From positions 1 through 64,000 of the forward strand of contig NZ_VUKF01000019.1 of NCBI RefSeq assembly GCF_009193185.1: a stretch of 64,000 nt of DNA, given 5' to 3'. Source of the stretch: Georgenia thermotolerans. GTDB lineage: Bacteria; Actinomycetota; Actinomycetes; Actinomycetales; Actinomycetaceae. The translations under genes were made by a program, and so were the position numbers. Below, one piece after another: positions 17,561 through 26,410 of this stretch. The first letter of the stretch is position 1; each line of letters opens with the position of its first letter. The notes beneath the pieces are model-generated. The model searched no databases, was not told the origin of the DNA, and saw only the letters and a list, made by a program, of their open reading frames with translations.

Positions 17561-19461
17561 GGGACGGCGGTGCGCCGGGCCCGGGCAGGGCGGTGGGGTC
17601 CGGCCCGGTGACGGCCCCGGGCAGGGCGGTGGGGTCCGGCCCGGTGACGGCCCCGGGATCCGCGCCGACGCGCGACAATGGCGTCGTGCAGGCGCGCGTC
17701 GTCGTCGCGGTCGCCGGTGACCCGGACAGCGTGGCCCTCGTCCGCCGGGGGGCGCAGCTGGCCGGCGCCCCCGCGAGCATGCAGGTGGTGCACGTGCTCG
17801 CGCAGGATGGCCGGCCGGGGGCGCCGGCAGCCGCGCTCGCCACGCTCCGGCGCGAGGTGGAGCGGCTCGGCGGCAGCTTCCACACCGTGCTCGGGGCCGA
17901 CGTCGTCACCGCGGTGGCCGACTTCGCCACCGCGGTGGGGGCCGGGGTCGTCGTCGTCGGGCTGCCGACCGGCCGGCTGCGGCAGGCCGTCGCACCGGCC
18001 ACCGGGCTGGCGCTGGCGCGACGAGCGGCGGGCTTCGACGTCGTGCTCGTCCCGCTCCCGCGCCACGCCAGTCGGCGCCGCGTGGGCCGGGAGCGCCCGA
18101 TCTCGCCGGCGCGCACGGCCGCCGGCTGGCTCCTGGCCGTGCTCGGCCCCGTCGTGCTCATCGCGGCGCTGCGCCTGGTCCACGCCGGCGCGGGGCTGCC
18201 GAGCGAGATGCTCCTCTTCCTCGCCCTCACCGTGGCGGTGGCCATCGTTGGCGGCCTGGTGCCGGCCGTGGTGAGCGCGCTGCTCGGCTTTCTCACACTC
18301 AACTACTTCTTCACCCCGCCCACCGGGCAGCTGCTCGTCGCCGACGGCGCGAACCTCCTGGCCCTCGCCGTGTTCGTCGCGGTGGCGGTGGCCGTGGCCC
18401 TCGTCGTCGACCTGGCGGCACGGCGCAGCCTCCAAGCCACCCGTGCCGGCGCGGAGGCCGCCGCCCTCGCCGAGCTCGCGCGCGCGGCGCTCGGTGAGGA
18501 CGCCGCGGCGGCGCTGGTGAGCCGGCTGCGCGAGACCTTCGGCCTCGCCGGCGTCGCGCTGCTCGAGACGCGGGACGGGCGCTGGCTCACCCTGGCGGCG
18601 GCCGGCGCCGCCGTCGGCGACCCGGAGGCGGCCGACACCGTGCTCGGTGTCGACGACGACCGGGTCCTCGCCCTGACGGGGCGGGTCCTGGCCCGTGACC
18701 GCCGGGTGCTCGAGGCCTTCGCCGCCCAGGCCGGCGGGGTGCTGGAGCACCGCCGGCTGCGCGAGCAGGCCGAGCAGGCCCGGCTGCTCGAGCAGGCCGA
18801 GGCGACCCGGACCGCCCTGCTCGCCGCGGTCTCCCACGACCTGCGCACGCCGCTGGCCACGATCCGCGCCGCCCTGGACGGGCTGGTCTCCCACGAGGTC
18901 CGCCTCGCCCCCGCGGACACCGACGCGCTGGTGGCCACCGTGGCCGCGGCCACCGCCCGCCTCGAGCGGCTCATCGACAACCTCCTGGACCTCTCCCGGC
19001 TGCAGACCGGCAGCGTCCGGCCGGTCCTGCGTCCCACCAGCCTCGACGAGATCGTGCCGCTGGCCACCGAGGGGTTCGACGCGGTGCGCACCGACATGCC
19101 CGACACGCTCCCGCTGGTGCGCACCGACCCAGGCCTGCTCGAGCGGGTGATCGCCAACGTCGTCTCCAACGCCGTCAGGCACGGCGGCGGCGCACCGGTG
19201 GCCGTCACCGCCGCACCCGCCGACGGGCGGATGGAGCTGCGGGTGGTCGACCACGGCCCCGGGCTGAGCGCAGACCGCAAGGCCCGCATGTTCCAGCCGT
19301 TCCAGCGCCTCGGTGACACCTCGAGCGACGGGCTCGGGCTCGGCCTCGCCGTCGCGGAGGGCCTGGCCACCGCAGTCGGCGCCCAGGTCCGCGCCGAGGA
19401 CACCCCCGGTGGTGGACTGACCATGGTGCTGACGGTCCCGCTGGCCCGGGAGGAGCCATGA
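17557..19461 (+). CDS. KdpD-like sensor histidine kinase (without the N-terminal KdpD domain)
   Basis: Up to 634 residues from the ATG overlapping the permease stop; a GTG at 17686 is an alternative start. Order: a low-complexity N-terminus with two copies of a 12-residue repeat, a universal-stress-protein-like domain (~45-165), DUF4118 membrane helices (~190-290) with the KdpD hallmark LNYFFTPPTG, a GAF-like stretch, the H-box SHDLRTPLATI with His ~427, the N-box NVVSNAVRHGGG and G-boxes DHGPGLS and GLGLGLAVAEGL. The large N-terminal Walker-containing KdpD domain is missing. It probably senses K+ or c-di-AMP status and phosphorylates the next gene product. Confidence 0.88.
   Translation: MRDGGAPGPGRAVGSGPVTAPGRAVGSGPVTAPGSAPTRDNGVVQARVVVAVAGDPDSVALVRRGAQLAGAPASMQVVHVLAQDGRPGAPAAALATLRREVERLGGSFHTVLGADVVTAVADFATAVGAGVVVVGLPTGRLRQAVAPATGLALARRAAGFDVVLVPLPRHASRRRVGRERPISPARTAAGWLLAVLGPVVLIAALRLVHAGAGLPSEMLLFLALTVAVAIVGGLVPAVVSALLGFLTLNYFFTPPTGQLLVADGANLLALAVFVAVAVAVALVVDLAARRSLQATRAGAEAAALAELARAALGEDAAAALVSRLRETFGLAGVALLETRDGRWLTLAAAGAAVGDPEAADTVLGVDDDRVLALTGRVLARDRRVLEAFAAQAGGVLEHRRLREQAEQARLLEQAEATRTALLAAVSHDLRTPLATIRAALDGLVSHEVRLAPADTDALVATVAAATARLERLIDNLLDLSRLQTGSVRPVLRPTSLDEIVPLATEGFDAVRTDMPDTLPLVRTDPGLLERVIANVVSNAVRHGGGAPVAVTAAPADGRMELRVVDHGPGLSADRKARMFQPFQRLGDTSSDGLGLGLAVAEGLATAVGAQVRAEDTPGGGLTMVLTVPLAREEP
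17581..17657 (+). repeat. Perfect 36-bp tandem duplication
   Basis: A 36-bp unit beginning CCGGGCAGGG occurs twice without mismatch (17581-17616 and 17617-17652), plus five further bases. It keeps the frame and encodes two copies of a Gly/Ala/Val/Pro peptide at the very N-terminus of the kinase, if translation starts at 17557. If the real start is GTG 17686, it lies in the leader instead. Confidence 0.9.
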
Positions 19462-20144
19462 CCGGCCCGCGCGTGCTCGTCGTGGATGACGAACCCGGCC
19501 TCGTCCACGCCCTCGCGATCAACCTGCGCGCGCACGACTGGGAGGTCGCCACCGCCCTGGACGGGCGGCACGCCCTCGACCTCGCGGCGAGCTGGCACCC
19601 CGACGTCGTCCTGCTCGACCTGGGCCTGCCCGACGTCAGCGGCATGGAGGTCCTCGCGGGCATCCGCGGCTGGAGCCGGATGCCGATCGTCGTCCTCTCC
19701 GCCCGCCAGCACGGCGAGGACAAGGTCGAGGCCCTCGACGCCGGCGCCGACGACTACGTGACCAAGCCGTTCGCGATGAACGAGCTGCTCGCACGGCTGC
19801 GGGCGGCGGTGCGCCGGGCGGCGCCGTCGGACGGCTCCGAGGCGGTGGTCCAGGCTGGCGACCTGACCATCGACCTGGCCCGGCGGCGGGTGCTGCGCGC
19901 CGGCGCGGAGGTACGCCTGACGCCCACCGAGTGGGCCATCGTGGAGGTCCTCGTGCGCAACCGGGGCAGGCTCGTCGGGCGGCGCCAGCTGCTGCAGGAG
20001 GTGTGGGGGCCGGCGTACGGCACCGAGACCGGGTACCTGCGGGTCTACACCGCCCAGCTGCGCCGCAAGCTGGAGCCCGACCCCGCCCACCCCCGGCACA
20101 TCCTCACCCAGCCGGGGATGGGGTACGTCTTCGAGACGACGTGA
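19458..20144 (+). CDS. KdpE-like OmpR-family response regulator
   Basis: A 228-residue regulator. The receiver domain has the acidic pair DD at residues 10-11, phosphorylatable Asp54 in VLLDLGLPD, and Lys103 in DDYVTKPF. The C-terminal winged helix has LTPTEWAIVEVLVRNRGRLV and YLRVYTAQLRRKLEPDP, typical of KdpE. It overlaps the kinase gene by four bases. kdpFABC is not in the window, so the nearest target is probably the permease operon itself. A strong hairpin follows. Confidence 0.93.
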   Translation: MTGPRVLVVDDEPGLVHALAINLRAHDWEVATALDGRHALDLAASWHPDVVLLDLGLPDVSGMEVLAGIRGWSRMPIVVLSARQHGEDKVEALDAGADDYVTKPFAMNELLARLRAAVRRAAPSDGSEAVVQAGDLTIDLARRRVLRAGAEVRLTPTEWAIVEVLVRNRGRLVGRRQLLQEVWGPAYGTETGYLRVYTAQLRRKLEPDPAHPRHILTQPGMGYVFETT

Positions 20145-20189
20145 GCGGCCCCGGGCGGCGGGTGCGCCGTCCGGGGCGATGACGCCGTC

Positions 20190-20228
20190 CCGGCCGGGTG
20201 ACGGAGGCCGCCTCCGCCACCCGGCCGG
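20190..20228. terminator. Bidirectional terminator between kdpE-like and phoX-like genes
   Basis: Arms CCGGCCGGGTG (20190-20200) and CACCCGGCCGG (20218-20228) are perfect inverted repeats, and the inner CGGAGGC/GCCTCCG extends the stem after one mismatch. The hairpin sits between convergent genes and can serve both. Confidence 0.8.
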
Positions 20229-20238
20229 CTCGCCGCCG

Positions 20239-21471
20239 TCAGCGCCGGGTGATCGTCCAGGTCCCGTCGGCCAGGGCCTTGTCCGGGTGCTGGACGTTGA
20301 AGAACAGCGTCTTGGGGTCCTTGCCGAAGTAGATGCCGCTGATCTCGGCGCCCGAGTCCTTCAGCGAGGCGAAGTGCTCGACCGTGTCGGCGGCGCCGTC
20401 GTGGTCGTTGTCCTTGCCTGCGACGAAGATGTCCGAGGGGGAGTTGTCCTCGACGACCCACAGGCGCCCGTCCGGGCCCGCGGCGAGGTTGTCGGGGCTG
20501 TTGAAGCCGGTGACACCGGCGCGGGCGTTCTCCACCGGGACGTTGACGCCCGCCTCGACGAAGCTGCTGAGCTCGAGGGCCTTGAGGTCGATGGCGACGA
20601 CGCGGTCCTCGGAGGTGTTGGCGACGTAGAGGGTCTGCCCGATGAGCTCGACGTCCTCGGGGCGGCCGAACTCGGTGGCACCGACGGCGTCCGCGGCGGC
20701 GTCGGCGTCGACGACGACCTGGTCCATGTCGAGGGCGACCCACTCGAAGGCGCCGACCTTCTCCTGGTAGGAGGCCTGGCTCCACTTCTGCTGCGCGTCG
20801 CTCAGGCCGGTGAGCTTGAGGGCGTAGAGCTGCCCGTCCGAGAGGTCGCCGCGCACCGTGGGCACGAAGCGGTAGATCGACCCGCCGTTGAGCTCGTCGA
20901 TGACGTACACGGAGCCGTCGGCCGCCGCACCGATGCCCTCGTGGCGCAGGATCCCCACCTCGGGGCGCTGCTGGACGTCGAGCGGGGCGAAGGGGTTCTT
21001 GGCGTCGAAGCGCGCCTCGAAGAGGCGGCCGCCGGCGGTCTCCTCGGCGAAGAGAACGGTGCCCCACGGGGTCCACTCGATCCCGTCGAGGCGGCTGAAG
21101 CTCGGGTCCTGCGCGACGACGCGTGCCTCGCCCGTCTTGAGGTCCACCACGGAGACCGCGCCGTTGGCGCCGACCTCGTGCGTGCGGAGGAGGTAGCGGC
21201 CGGCGTGCGGGCCGGTCTCGTTGACGGTGTTCATGTCGGTCAGGTCGTCGGTCGAGCCGCCGTAGATGTTGAGCACGGTCTCGTCGGCCACGAGGGACTG
21301 CGTGAACCCGGCCGGGGCGAGCAGCGGCTCCTCCCAGCTGTCGCTCTGCTGGCCGTACGCCGAGCCCGGGATCGGGTCGAAGCTCATCGGGCCGTCGGCG
21401 GCGGCGGCCTGCGAGGCCAGGGCGACCAGGAGCGCGGCCGTGGCCGTGCCGGTGAGGACGTGCTTGCGCAT
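20239..21471 (-). CDS. Secreted PhoX-like phosphatase family protein (DUF839)
   Basis: About 410 residues from the ATG at 21471, chosen because GGAG lies seven bases upstream; an in-frame ATG at 21483 lacks one. Signal peptide residues 1-25 (MRKHVLTGTATAALLVALA, cleavage near QAAAADG). The body is a beta-propeller-type PhoX/DUF839 protein with LLRTHEVGANGAVSVVDL, FSRLDGIEWTPWGTVLFAEE, ILRHEGIGAAADGSVYVIDE and FGRPEDVELIG, containing acidic Ca/Fe ligands. It is half the length of classical Tat-exported PhoX and carries a Sec-like signal without twin Arg. Likely an extracellular phosphatase or an esterase-like paralogue. Confidence 0.8.
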   Translation of the reverse strand: MRKHVLTGTATAALLVALASQAAAADGPMSFDPIPGSAYGQQSDSWEEPLLAPAGFTQSLVADETVLNIYGGSTDDLTDMNTVNETGPHAGRYLLRTHEVGANGAVSVVDLKTGEARVVAQDPSFSRLDGIEWTPWGTVLFAEETAGGRLFEARFDAKNPFAPLDVQQRPEVGILRHEGIGAAADGSVYVIDELNGGSIYRFVPTVRGDLSDGQLYALKLTGLSDAQQKWSQASYQEKVGAFEWVALDMDQVVVDADAAADAVGATEFGRPEDVELIGQTLYVANTSEDRVVAIDLKALELSSFVEAGVNVPVENARAGVTGFNSPDNLAAGPDGRLWVVEDNSPSDIFVAGKDNDHDGAADTVEHFASLKDSGAEISGIYFGKDPKTLFFNVQHPDKALADGTWTITRR

Positions 21472-21637
21472 CACTGTCTCCATCGTTCGTGGGGTGGTGC
21501 TTGCGAACGTAGGAGCGCCCGGTGACCGACTGGCGAACGGCGGCCCCACGGGGGGTGGCGCGTCGGGAAACGTCTGCGGCGGAGCGTCATGGGCCGGCTC
21601 GACGTGCCGGGAGGAACGCCGGGTGCCGGCGGAGGAC

Positions 21638-22063
21638 TCAGTCGTTGATCGCCTCGACGCCGAGCCGCCGGAGCTCGTCGAGGTGGTCGCGCATGGCCTG
21701 GAGGACGTGCGGAGGATGGCCCTCCCAGTCCCGCACCTCGCTCAGAACCCTGATGGGCTCGCGGGTGCGGTAGGACCTCGTCGGGTTGCCCGGGAACTTC
21801 TTGTCGGTGAGGTTCGGGTCGTCCTCGATGGGGCCGGTGGGCTCGACCACGTAGATCCTGCCGGGCTCCGCGCCCACGGCCAGCTCGGCGCCCCAGGTGG
21901 CCGCGTCCAGGGTGGCGGTGAGGTAGACGAAGTTCGCCGTCCTCCGCTCGCCGAAGTTGGAGCTGTAGCCGGGCTCCAGGAGGTCTCCGGGCCGCAGGTC
22001 GGCCTTCGTGCCGTGGTAGAAGGGGCCGGGGTCCTGGCTGCCGGCGGCATCCGCAGAGGTCAT
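21638..22063 (-). CDS. arr: NAD+-rifampin ADP-ribosyltransferase
   Basis: A 141-residue enzyme of the Arr family, which inactivates rifamycins by ADP-ribosylation of the C23 hydroxyl. Near-canonical family stretches are FYHGTKADLRPGDLLEPGYS, YLTATLDAATWGAELA, RIYVVEPTGPIEDDPNLTDK and FPGNPTRSYRTREP; the catalytic His, Tyr and Asp positions lie in these. The length equals that of known chromosomal Arr enzymes. The start at 22063 has only a weak Shine-Dalgarno sequence. It stands alone with no mobile-element sequence beside it, so it is probably an intrinsic actinobacterial resistance gene. Confidence 0.95.
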   Translation of the reverse strand: MTSADAAGSQDPGPFYHGTKADLRPGDLLEPGYSSNFGERRTANFVYLTATLDAATWGAELAVGAEPGRIYVVEPTGPIEDDPNLTDKKFPGNPTRSYRTREPIRVLSEVRDWEGHPPHVLQAMRDHLDELRRLGVEAIND

Positions 22064-22352
22064 CTGCCGAGGGTGCCCGATCGCAGGGATCTCGCGCACC
22101 CCTACGCCGTCCCGACACGGGGCGTTGCCGGATCTGGACCAAGATCGCCGTGCCGGGCCCGACTGCTGTGTCGTGGCCACGGCGGCGGATACCGGACCTG
22201 GCCGGCCGGGCCTGGGCCGGCACCCGCTTCGACATCGTCCTGGCTCCCGCCACGGGCTTGTCTTCCTGAACCGTCCGTCAGGAGCACTCAGGCGCTTGTC
22301 AGCCGCAGGTCTCACCATGTGGCTCATAGCCCGATGCGGAAGAGAGCGTCCT

Positions 22353-22595
22353 ATGTACCGCCGGATCGTCCGTGGCCTGGCCGCCGTCGGCCTGGGCGTG
22401 GCGGCGCTGGGCGCCGTGTGCGGCGCGCTCGCCCCCGCGGCCTCGGCCGCGCCGGCCGCGCCGCCGGCCGCCGCCTCCGCTCAGCGCCCGGCGGACAGCC
22501 CGAGCCGCGACAGCACCGACCACCCGAAGAAGAACCCGCTCGACACCGGCCACGGCCACGAGCCGAGGTTCAAGGACTGGTGGGACTACCTGTGA
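22353..22595 (+). CDS. Small secreted protein of unknown function
   Basis: An 80-residue precursor. Residues 1-32 are a Sec signal peptide (MYRRIVRGLAAVGLGVAALG, ending APAASA). The mature part is Ala/Pro-rich, then charged, and ends in an aromatic tail KDWWDYL. AGAGAG lies upstream. It resembles the His-rich peptide gene at 5895 in size and signal but not in composition. No family is recognised. Confidence 0.65.
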   Translation: MYRRIVRGLAAVGLGVAALGAVCGALAPAASAAPAAPPAAASAQRPADSPSRDSTDHPKKNPLDTGHGHEPRFKDWWDYL

Positions 22596-22634
22596 CCTGC
22601 TGCCAGCCGGCTGCCGGGCGGCCGTGACCCGGGC

Positions 22635-24140
22635 TCACCCCGTCGGCGCCACGACCGCCTCGTACAGCTGCTGGTATCGCGCCCGCCGGGCGGCGTAGTA
22701 CTCCGCGCGCCCGGCGACCGGCTCGTAGGTCCGGCCCGTCTCGACCGGCGCGCGTGGCACGTCCGGGGCGAGCACCTCGAGCGCGATGAGCGCCGTGCCG
22801 TGCAGGGTCGTGCGCTTCATCGTCACGTGCTCCACGGGGGCGTCGAGCGCGTCGGCGAGCACCTGCAGCCACCCCGGGTGGTCGGCCGTCACCCGGCCGC
22901 TGGCGGCGATGCGGTGGGCGCGTCCGGCGGCCTGCTGGAGCTGCTCGGCCACCCGGGCGTAGGTCAGCGCCACGCCTTCCAGCGCCCCGCGGTAGAGCAG
23001 GGTCGGCGTCGTGGCGGCCGTGACGTCGGCGAACAGTGCCCGGGCGCCGCCCGCCCAGCCGGTGCTGCGCTCGCCGGTGAGGTAGGGCAGGACCACCGGG
23101 GCGCCCTCGTCCGGCGCGGCGAGCAGGGCGGCCTCGCGGTCGACGGGGAGGCCGTCGCCGTCCAGCCGGAGGGTGTCCTCGAGCCAGGTGACCACCCGGC
23201 CGACGTCGTTGAGCGCCCCGCCGAGCAGGGTCCGCGCGGCGTCGACCCGGTAGCACCACAGCCCCGGCGGGATGGTCTCCGGGTGCTCGTGCAGCACTAC
23301 CCGCATCGCCCCGCTGGTGGCGGCGGCCGCCGCGATGGCGGACTCGTCGGCGGCCCCGGCGCCGATGTTGCTGGCGAAGCCGTCGGTGATCACCGGGAAC
23401 CAGGCGGCGCCGGCCAGCGCCGGCCAGCGGCGCCCGGTGCGCCCGTCGTCGCGCAGCGGGCGGTCGGGGTCGCGGATCTCCGAGAGGTTCCCGGCGTCGA
23501 TGCCGGCGGCGGCGAGCATCTCGGCGTCCCAGGCGCCGGTGCGCCGGTCGAGCATCCCGGTCCACGCCGCCGTCGACGTGCCCACCGCGGTGGCGCCCAG
23601 CAGCCGCAGGTGCACGTACTCACCCAGGGACAGCCAGCGCGCCGTCCGGGCGACGGTGTCCGGCGCGGTCTCGCGCAGCCAGCGCAGGCGCGGGGGCAGG
23701 TAGCTCGTGTGCAGCCGGGTGCCGGTGCGCTGCTGGACGGCCGCCTCGTCGAGCTCGCCCCGCAGCTGCCGCAGCTGCGGGGCGCAGCGGGAGTCGGCGT
23801 AGGTGTAGCAGGGGGTGAGTGCGGCGCCGTCGGCGTCGACGCCCACGAGCGAGGAGGCGAAGGTGTCCAGGGCGACGCCGGCGACCCGGCGCCGGCCCGG
23901 CAGGTGGTCCGTGACCTCGGTGAGGATCTCGGCGATCTCGGCGACGACGGCGTCGGGGTCGATCTCGGAGGTGCCGTCCGCGGCGGTGCGGAACTGGTGG
24001 GGCACCTTGTGGCGCAGGCCGCGCACCGGCCGGCCCGCGGCGTCGTACAGGCCGCCGCGCGACGCCGTCGACCCGACGTCCAGGGCGAGCACGAACGGCT
24101 CGAGCGCGTGGTCCAGCTCGACGGTGACGGTCTTCGGCAT
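22635..24140 (-). CDS. FGGY-family carbohydrate kinase (gluconokinase-like)
   Basis: A 501-residue two-domain sugar kinase. FVLALDVGSTASRGGLYDAAG holds the N-terminal phosphate-binding loop. SLGEYVHLRLLG, YRGALEGVALTYARV and RIAASGRVTADHPGWLQVLA (ATP-binding, normally GGGA/S) follow. Gluconate is the most likely substrate by overall similarity, but xylulose or another sugar cannot be excluded. The catalytic Asp would be in ALDTFASS. Start ATG with a good GAGGGA upstream. There is no transporter or sugar regulator beside it. Confidence 0.85.
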   Translation of the reverse strand: MPKTVTVELDHALEPFVLALDVGSTASRGGLYDAAGRPVRGLRHKVPHQFRTAADGTSEIDPDAVVAEIAEILTEVTDHLPGRRRVAGVALDTFASSLVGVDADGAALTPCYTYADSRCAPQLRQLRGELDEAAVQQRTGTRLHTSYLPPRLRWLRETAPDTVARTARWLSLGEYVHLRLLGATAVGTSTAAWTGMLDRRTGAWDAEMLAAAGIDAGNLSEIRDPDRPLRDDGRTGRRWPALAGAAWFPVITDGFASNIGAGAADESAIAAAAATSGAMRVVLHEHPETIPPGLWCYRVDAARTLLGGALNDVGRVVTWLEDTLRLDGDGLPVDREAALLAAPDEGAPVVLPYLTGERSTGWAGGARALFADVTAATTPTLLYRGALEGVALTYARVAEQLQQAAGRAHRIAASGRVTADHPGWLQVLADALDAPVEHVTMKRTTLHGTALIALEVLAPDVPRAPVETGRTYEPVAGRAEYYAARRARYQQLYEAVVAPTG

Positions 24141-24219
24141 GGGGCTCCCTCGCAGGTCGGGGGCCCCATCGTACGGACGCCGCCCGGCGTTGCGCGGGGC
24201 GAGGGCGGCGCCGGGAGGC

Positions 24220-24780
24220 TCAGTGCCCGTCGAGGCCGGCGACGAAGTCCGACATCGCGGCGACGACGTTGGCCAGCGCGGCGACCGAGCGGCGCGGGTC
24301 GCCGGGGAACTCCAGGCTGTGGTTCGCGCCCTCGATCTCCAGGACCTGGTGGCCGGTGCCGCGGGCGGCGTCGCCGTCCCACAGCGGGTCCGCGGTGCCG
24401 CCGATGAGCAGGCTGGGGGCCTCCTGACGGCCCAGGCCCGCCAGGACGTCGGGGTTGCGCATGAGCGGCGTCAGCCAGATACCCGGGACACGCATGTCGG
24501 CGGCCAGGGGCGCGATGAGGCTGCCCATCGACTTGCCGATGACCAGCCGCTGGGTCGCCCCGGCGTCGGAGTGCAGCTCGCGCCAGGCGATGTCGCGCAC
24601 CATCGTGCCCAGTGCGTCGGTGCCGTCCGGCGGCAGCTCGGGCCACCACACGTCGCGGCCGGACCAGCCGTCGTCGCGGACGATCATGCGCGCGTAGTGG
24701 AGCAATGGTCGGTCGGGCGTGTAACCGCTGCCGGGGAAGATGATGGCCACCTTGCCGGCGTCCCCGTCGAAGATCCTCAC
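24220..24780 (-). CDS. Small alpha/beta hydrolase
   Basis: A 186-residue single-domain hydrolase without a lid. The nucleophile elbow is VIGKSMGS, the oxyanion region IIFPGSGYT, the acid IGGTADPLWD and the His EGANHSLEFPG. It lacks a signal peptide and is probably cytosolic. Start GTG at 24780. The substrate is unknown; the family includes small esterases and dienelactone hydrolase-like proteins. Confidence 0.8.
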   Translation of the reverse strand: MRIFDGDAGKVAIIFPGSGYTPDRPLLHYARMIVRDDGWSGRDVWWPELPPDGTDALGTMVRDIAWRELHSDAGATQRLVIGKSMGSLIAPLAADMRVPGIWLTPLMRNPDVLAGLGRQEAPSLLIGGTADPLWDGDAARGTGHQVLEIEGANHSLEFPGDPRRSVAALANVVAAMSDFVAGLDGH

Positions 24781-24855
24781 TGCCTGAGGCTATCGTCCGC
24801 GACGCGCCCAGGCGTGCGCCGCGCACGAGGGGCTGGCCACATCTCGCGGCGGCGA

Positions 24856-25260
24856 TCAGCCCGGGCCGGGCCTTCCGCCGTCGCGCAGCGGCCGGAAGAG
24901 CAGCGCCGACCACGTCTCGTCCAGGTCGACGTGCAGGGCCGGGCGCAGCCCGAAGGTGGTCAGCATGGGCCACAGGGTGTCGCGGTTGATGTCCGCCTCG
25001 TTGCCCGAGGGGTAGGCGACCCACACCGCGGCCGGGGCGGTGAGCTCCGCGCCGTGCTCGTCGAGCAGCGCCCGGGCGGCGGCGCCGCTGTCGGCGAAGA
25101 GCAGCGCCGTCCTGGCGTCCTCGATGCCGCGCACGGTGCGCACGCCCTCCGGCAGCGGGCCGAGCACCGCGAGGTGCTCGGCGTCGGAGCACCACAGGGT
25201 GCTCCCCGGGGCGATGGCCAGCCGCTCCGCCGTCGTCCGGGTCTGCTCCTTCTCCGGCAT
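24856..25260 (-). CDS. DUF3052-like protein
   Basis: A 134-residue cytosolic protein. The C-terminal stretch AVWVAYPSGNEADINRDTLW, followed by PMLTTFGLRPALHVDLDETW and SALLFRPL, is the mark of the actinobacterial DUF3052 family of unknown function. The N-terminus (LAIAPGSTLWCSDAEHLAVL) also fits. Start ATG 25260 has GGAAG upstream. It runs in the same direction as the hydrolase gene at 24220. Confidence 0.8.
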   Translation of the reverse strand: MPEKEQTRTTAERLAIAPGSTLWCSDAEHLAVLGPLPEGVRTVRGIEDARTALLFADSGAAARALLDEHGAELTAPAAVWVAYPSGNEADINRDTLWPMLTTFGLRPALHVDLDETWSALLFRPLRDGGRPGPG

Positions 25261-25368
25261 GGCCGCTTCCCTTCCCCTCGGTGCTGCCCAGCATGGTCGA
25301 CGGCGCACCACGCGTCAGCGGCTTCGGCACCACGACTCCCCGGGGCCTTCCCGCCCCGGGGCGCGGGC

Positions 25369-26295
25369 TCAGGGGTGGACCGGTCCCTCCTGCGGCCGGT
25401 GCGTGACCGGCTCGAGCTGGAAGGTGGAGTGGGCGACGCTGACCGGGAAGTGGTCCGCCACGCACTGCTGCAGCGCGGCGAGCAGGCCGGGGGCGCGCCC
25501 GTCGTGGAAGCAGGAGTCGTCGACCACCACGTGCGCAGAGAGCACCGGCAGGCCGGAGGCGATCTGGGAGGCGTGCAGGTCGTGCACCTCGCGGACGTGC
25601 GGCAGCTCCAGGAGGTGGGCGCGGACGTCGTCGAGGTCGAGCCCACGCGGGGTGGACTCGAGCAGCACGCTGCCGGTCTCGCGCAGCAGCATGATCGTGC
25701 GCGGCACGATGAGCGCGCTGATGACCATGCCGGCGACGGCGTCGGCCCGGGCCCACCCGGTCGTGGCGATGACGATGGCGGAGACGATGACGGCGGCCGA
25801 GCCCAGCGCGTCGTTGACGACCTCGAGGAAGGCCGCGCGCAGGTTGAGCGTGGACGAGCGGCCCCCGGCGAGCACCGCGATGGCGACGAGGTTGGCGGCG
25901 AGGCCGATGATGCCGAAGACGAGCAGCCCGTCGGCGGGGATCTCCGGCGGCGCCATGAGCCGCCGGACGCCCTCGACGAGGGCGTAGACGCCGACGGCGA
26001 GCAGCACGGCCGCCTGCGCGGCGGCGGCGAGCACCTCAGCCCGGCGGAACCCCCAGGTGCGGCGGGGCGTGGGCGGACGGAGCGTGAGGGACGCGGCGAC
26101 CAGCGCGAGCAGGAGGCCCGCGGCGTCGGTGAGCATGTGCGCGGCGTCGACGAGCAGCGCCAGGCTGCCGGTCCACACCGCGCCGACGATCTCCGCCACC
26201 AGGACCGTCGCGGTGATGCCGAAGGCCACGGCGAGGCGGCGCTGGCCCGTGTCCTCGGGCCCGTATCCGTGTGCGTGGCCCGCGTGCCCGTCCAA
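25369..26295 (-). CDS. Cation diffusion facilitator metal efflux protein (CzcD/ZitB-like)
   Basis: About 308 residues from a TTG at 26295, chosen because AAGGAG lies five bases upstream; the frame is open further upstream without a ribosome-binding site. A His/Gly-rich N-terminus (GHAGHAHGYG) precedes six helices. Metal-site motifs are VDAAHMLTDAAG (HxxxD in helix 2) and EVVNDALGSAAVI (ND...D in helix 5). A C-terminal cytosolic ferredoxin-like domain with VREVHDLHASQIASGLPVLS follows. It probably exports Zn2+ or another divalent cation in exchange for protons. Confidence 0.92.
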   Translation of the reverse strand: MDGHAGHAHGYGPEDTGQRRLAVAFGITATVLVAEIVGAVWTGSLALLVDAAHMLTDAAGLLLALVAASLTLRPPTPRRTWGFRRAEVLAAAAQAAVLLAVGVYALVEGVRRLMAPPEIPADGLLVFGIIGLAANLVAIAVLAGGRSSTLNLRAAFLEVVNDALGSAAVIVSAIVIATTGWARADAVAGMVISALIVPRTIMLLRETGSVLLESTPRGLDLDDVRAHLLELPHVREVHDLHASQIASGLPVLSAHVVVDDSCFHDGRAPGLLAALQQCVADHFPVSVAHSTFQLEPVTHRPQEGPVHP

Positions 26296-26410
26296 CCCGG
26301 CTCCTTCCGACGTCCTGGCGCCATCATCCCCCGCCGGGGCGATCCCCTGGGAGAGCACCCGCCGGGGCCCCGGCGGCGGGCCGGGGGGCCGGGTGCTGCA
26401 GGATGGGCGT

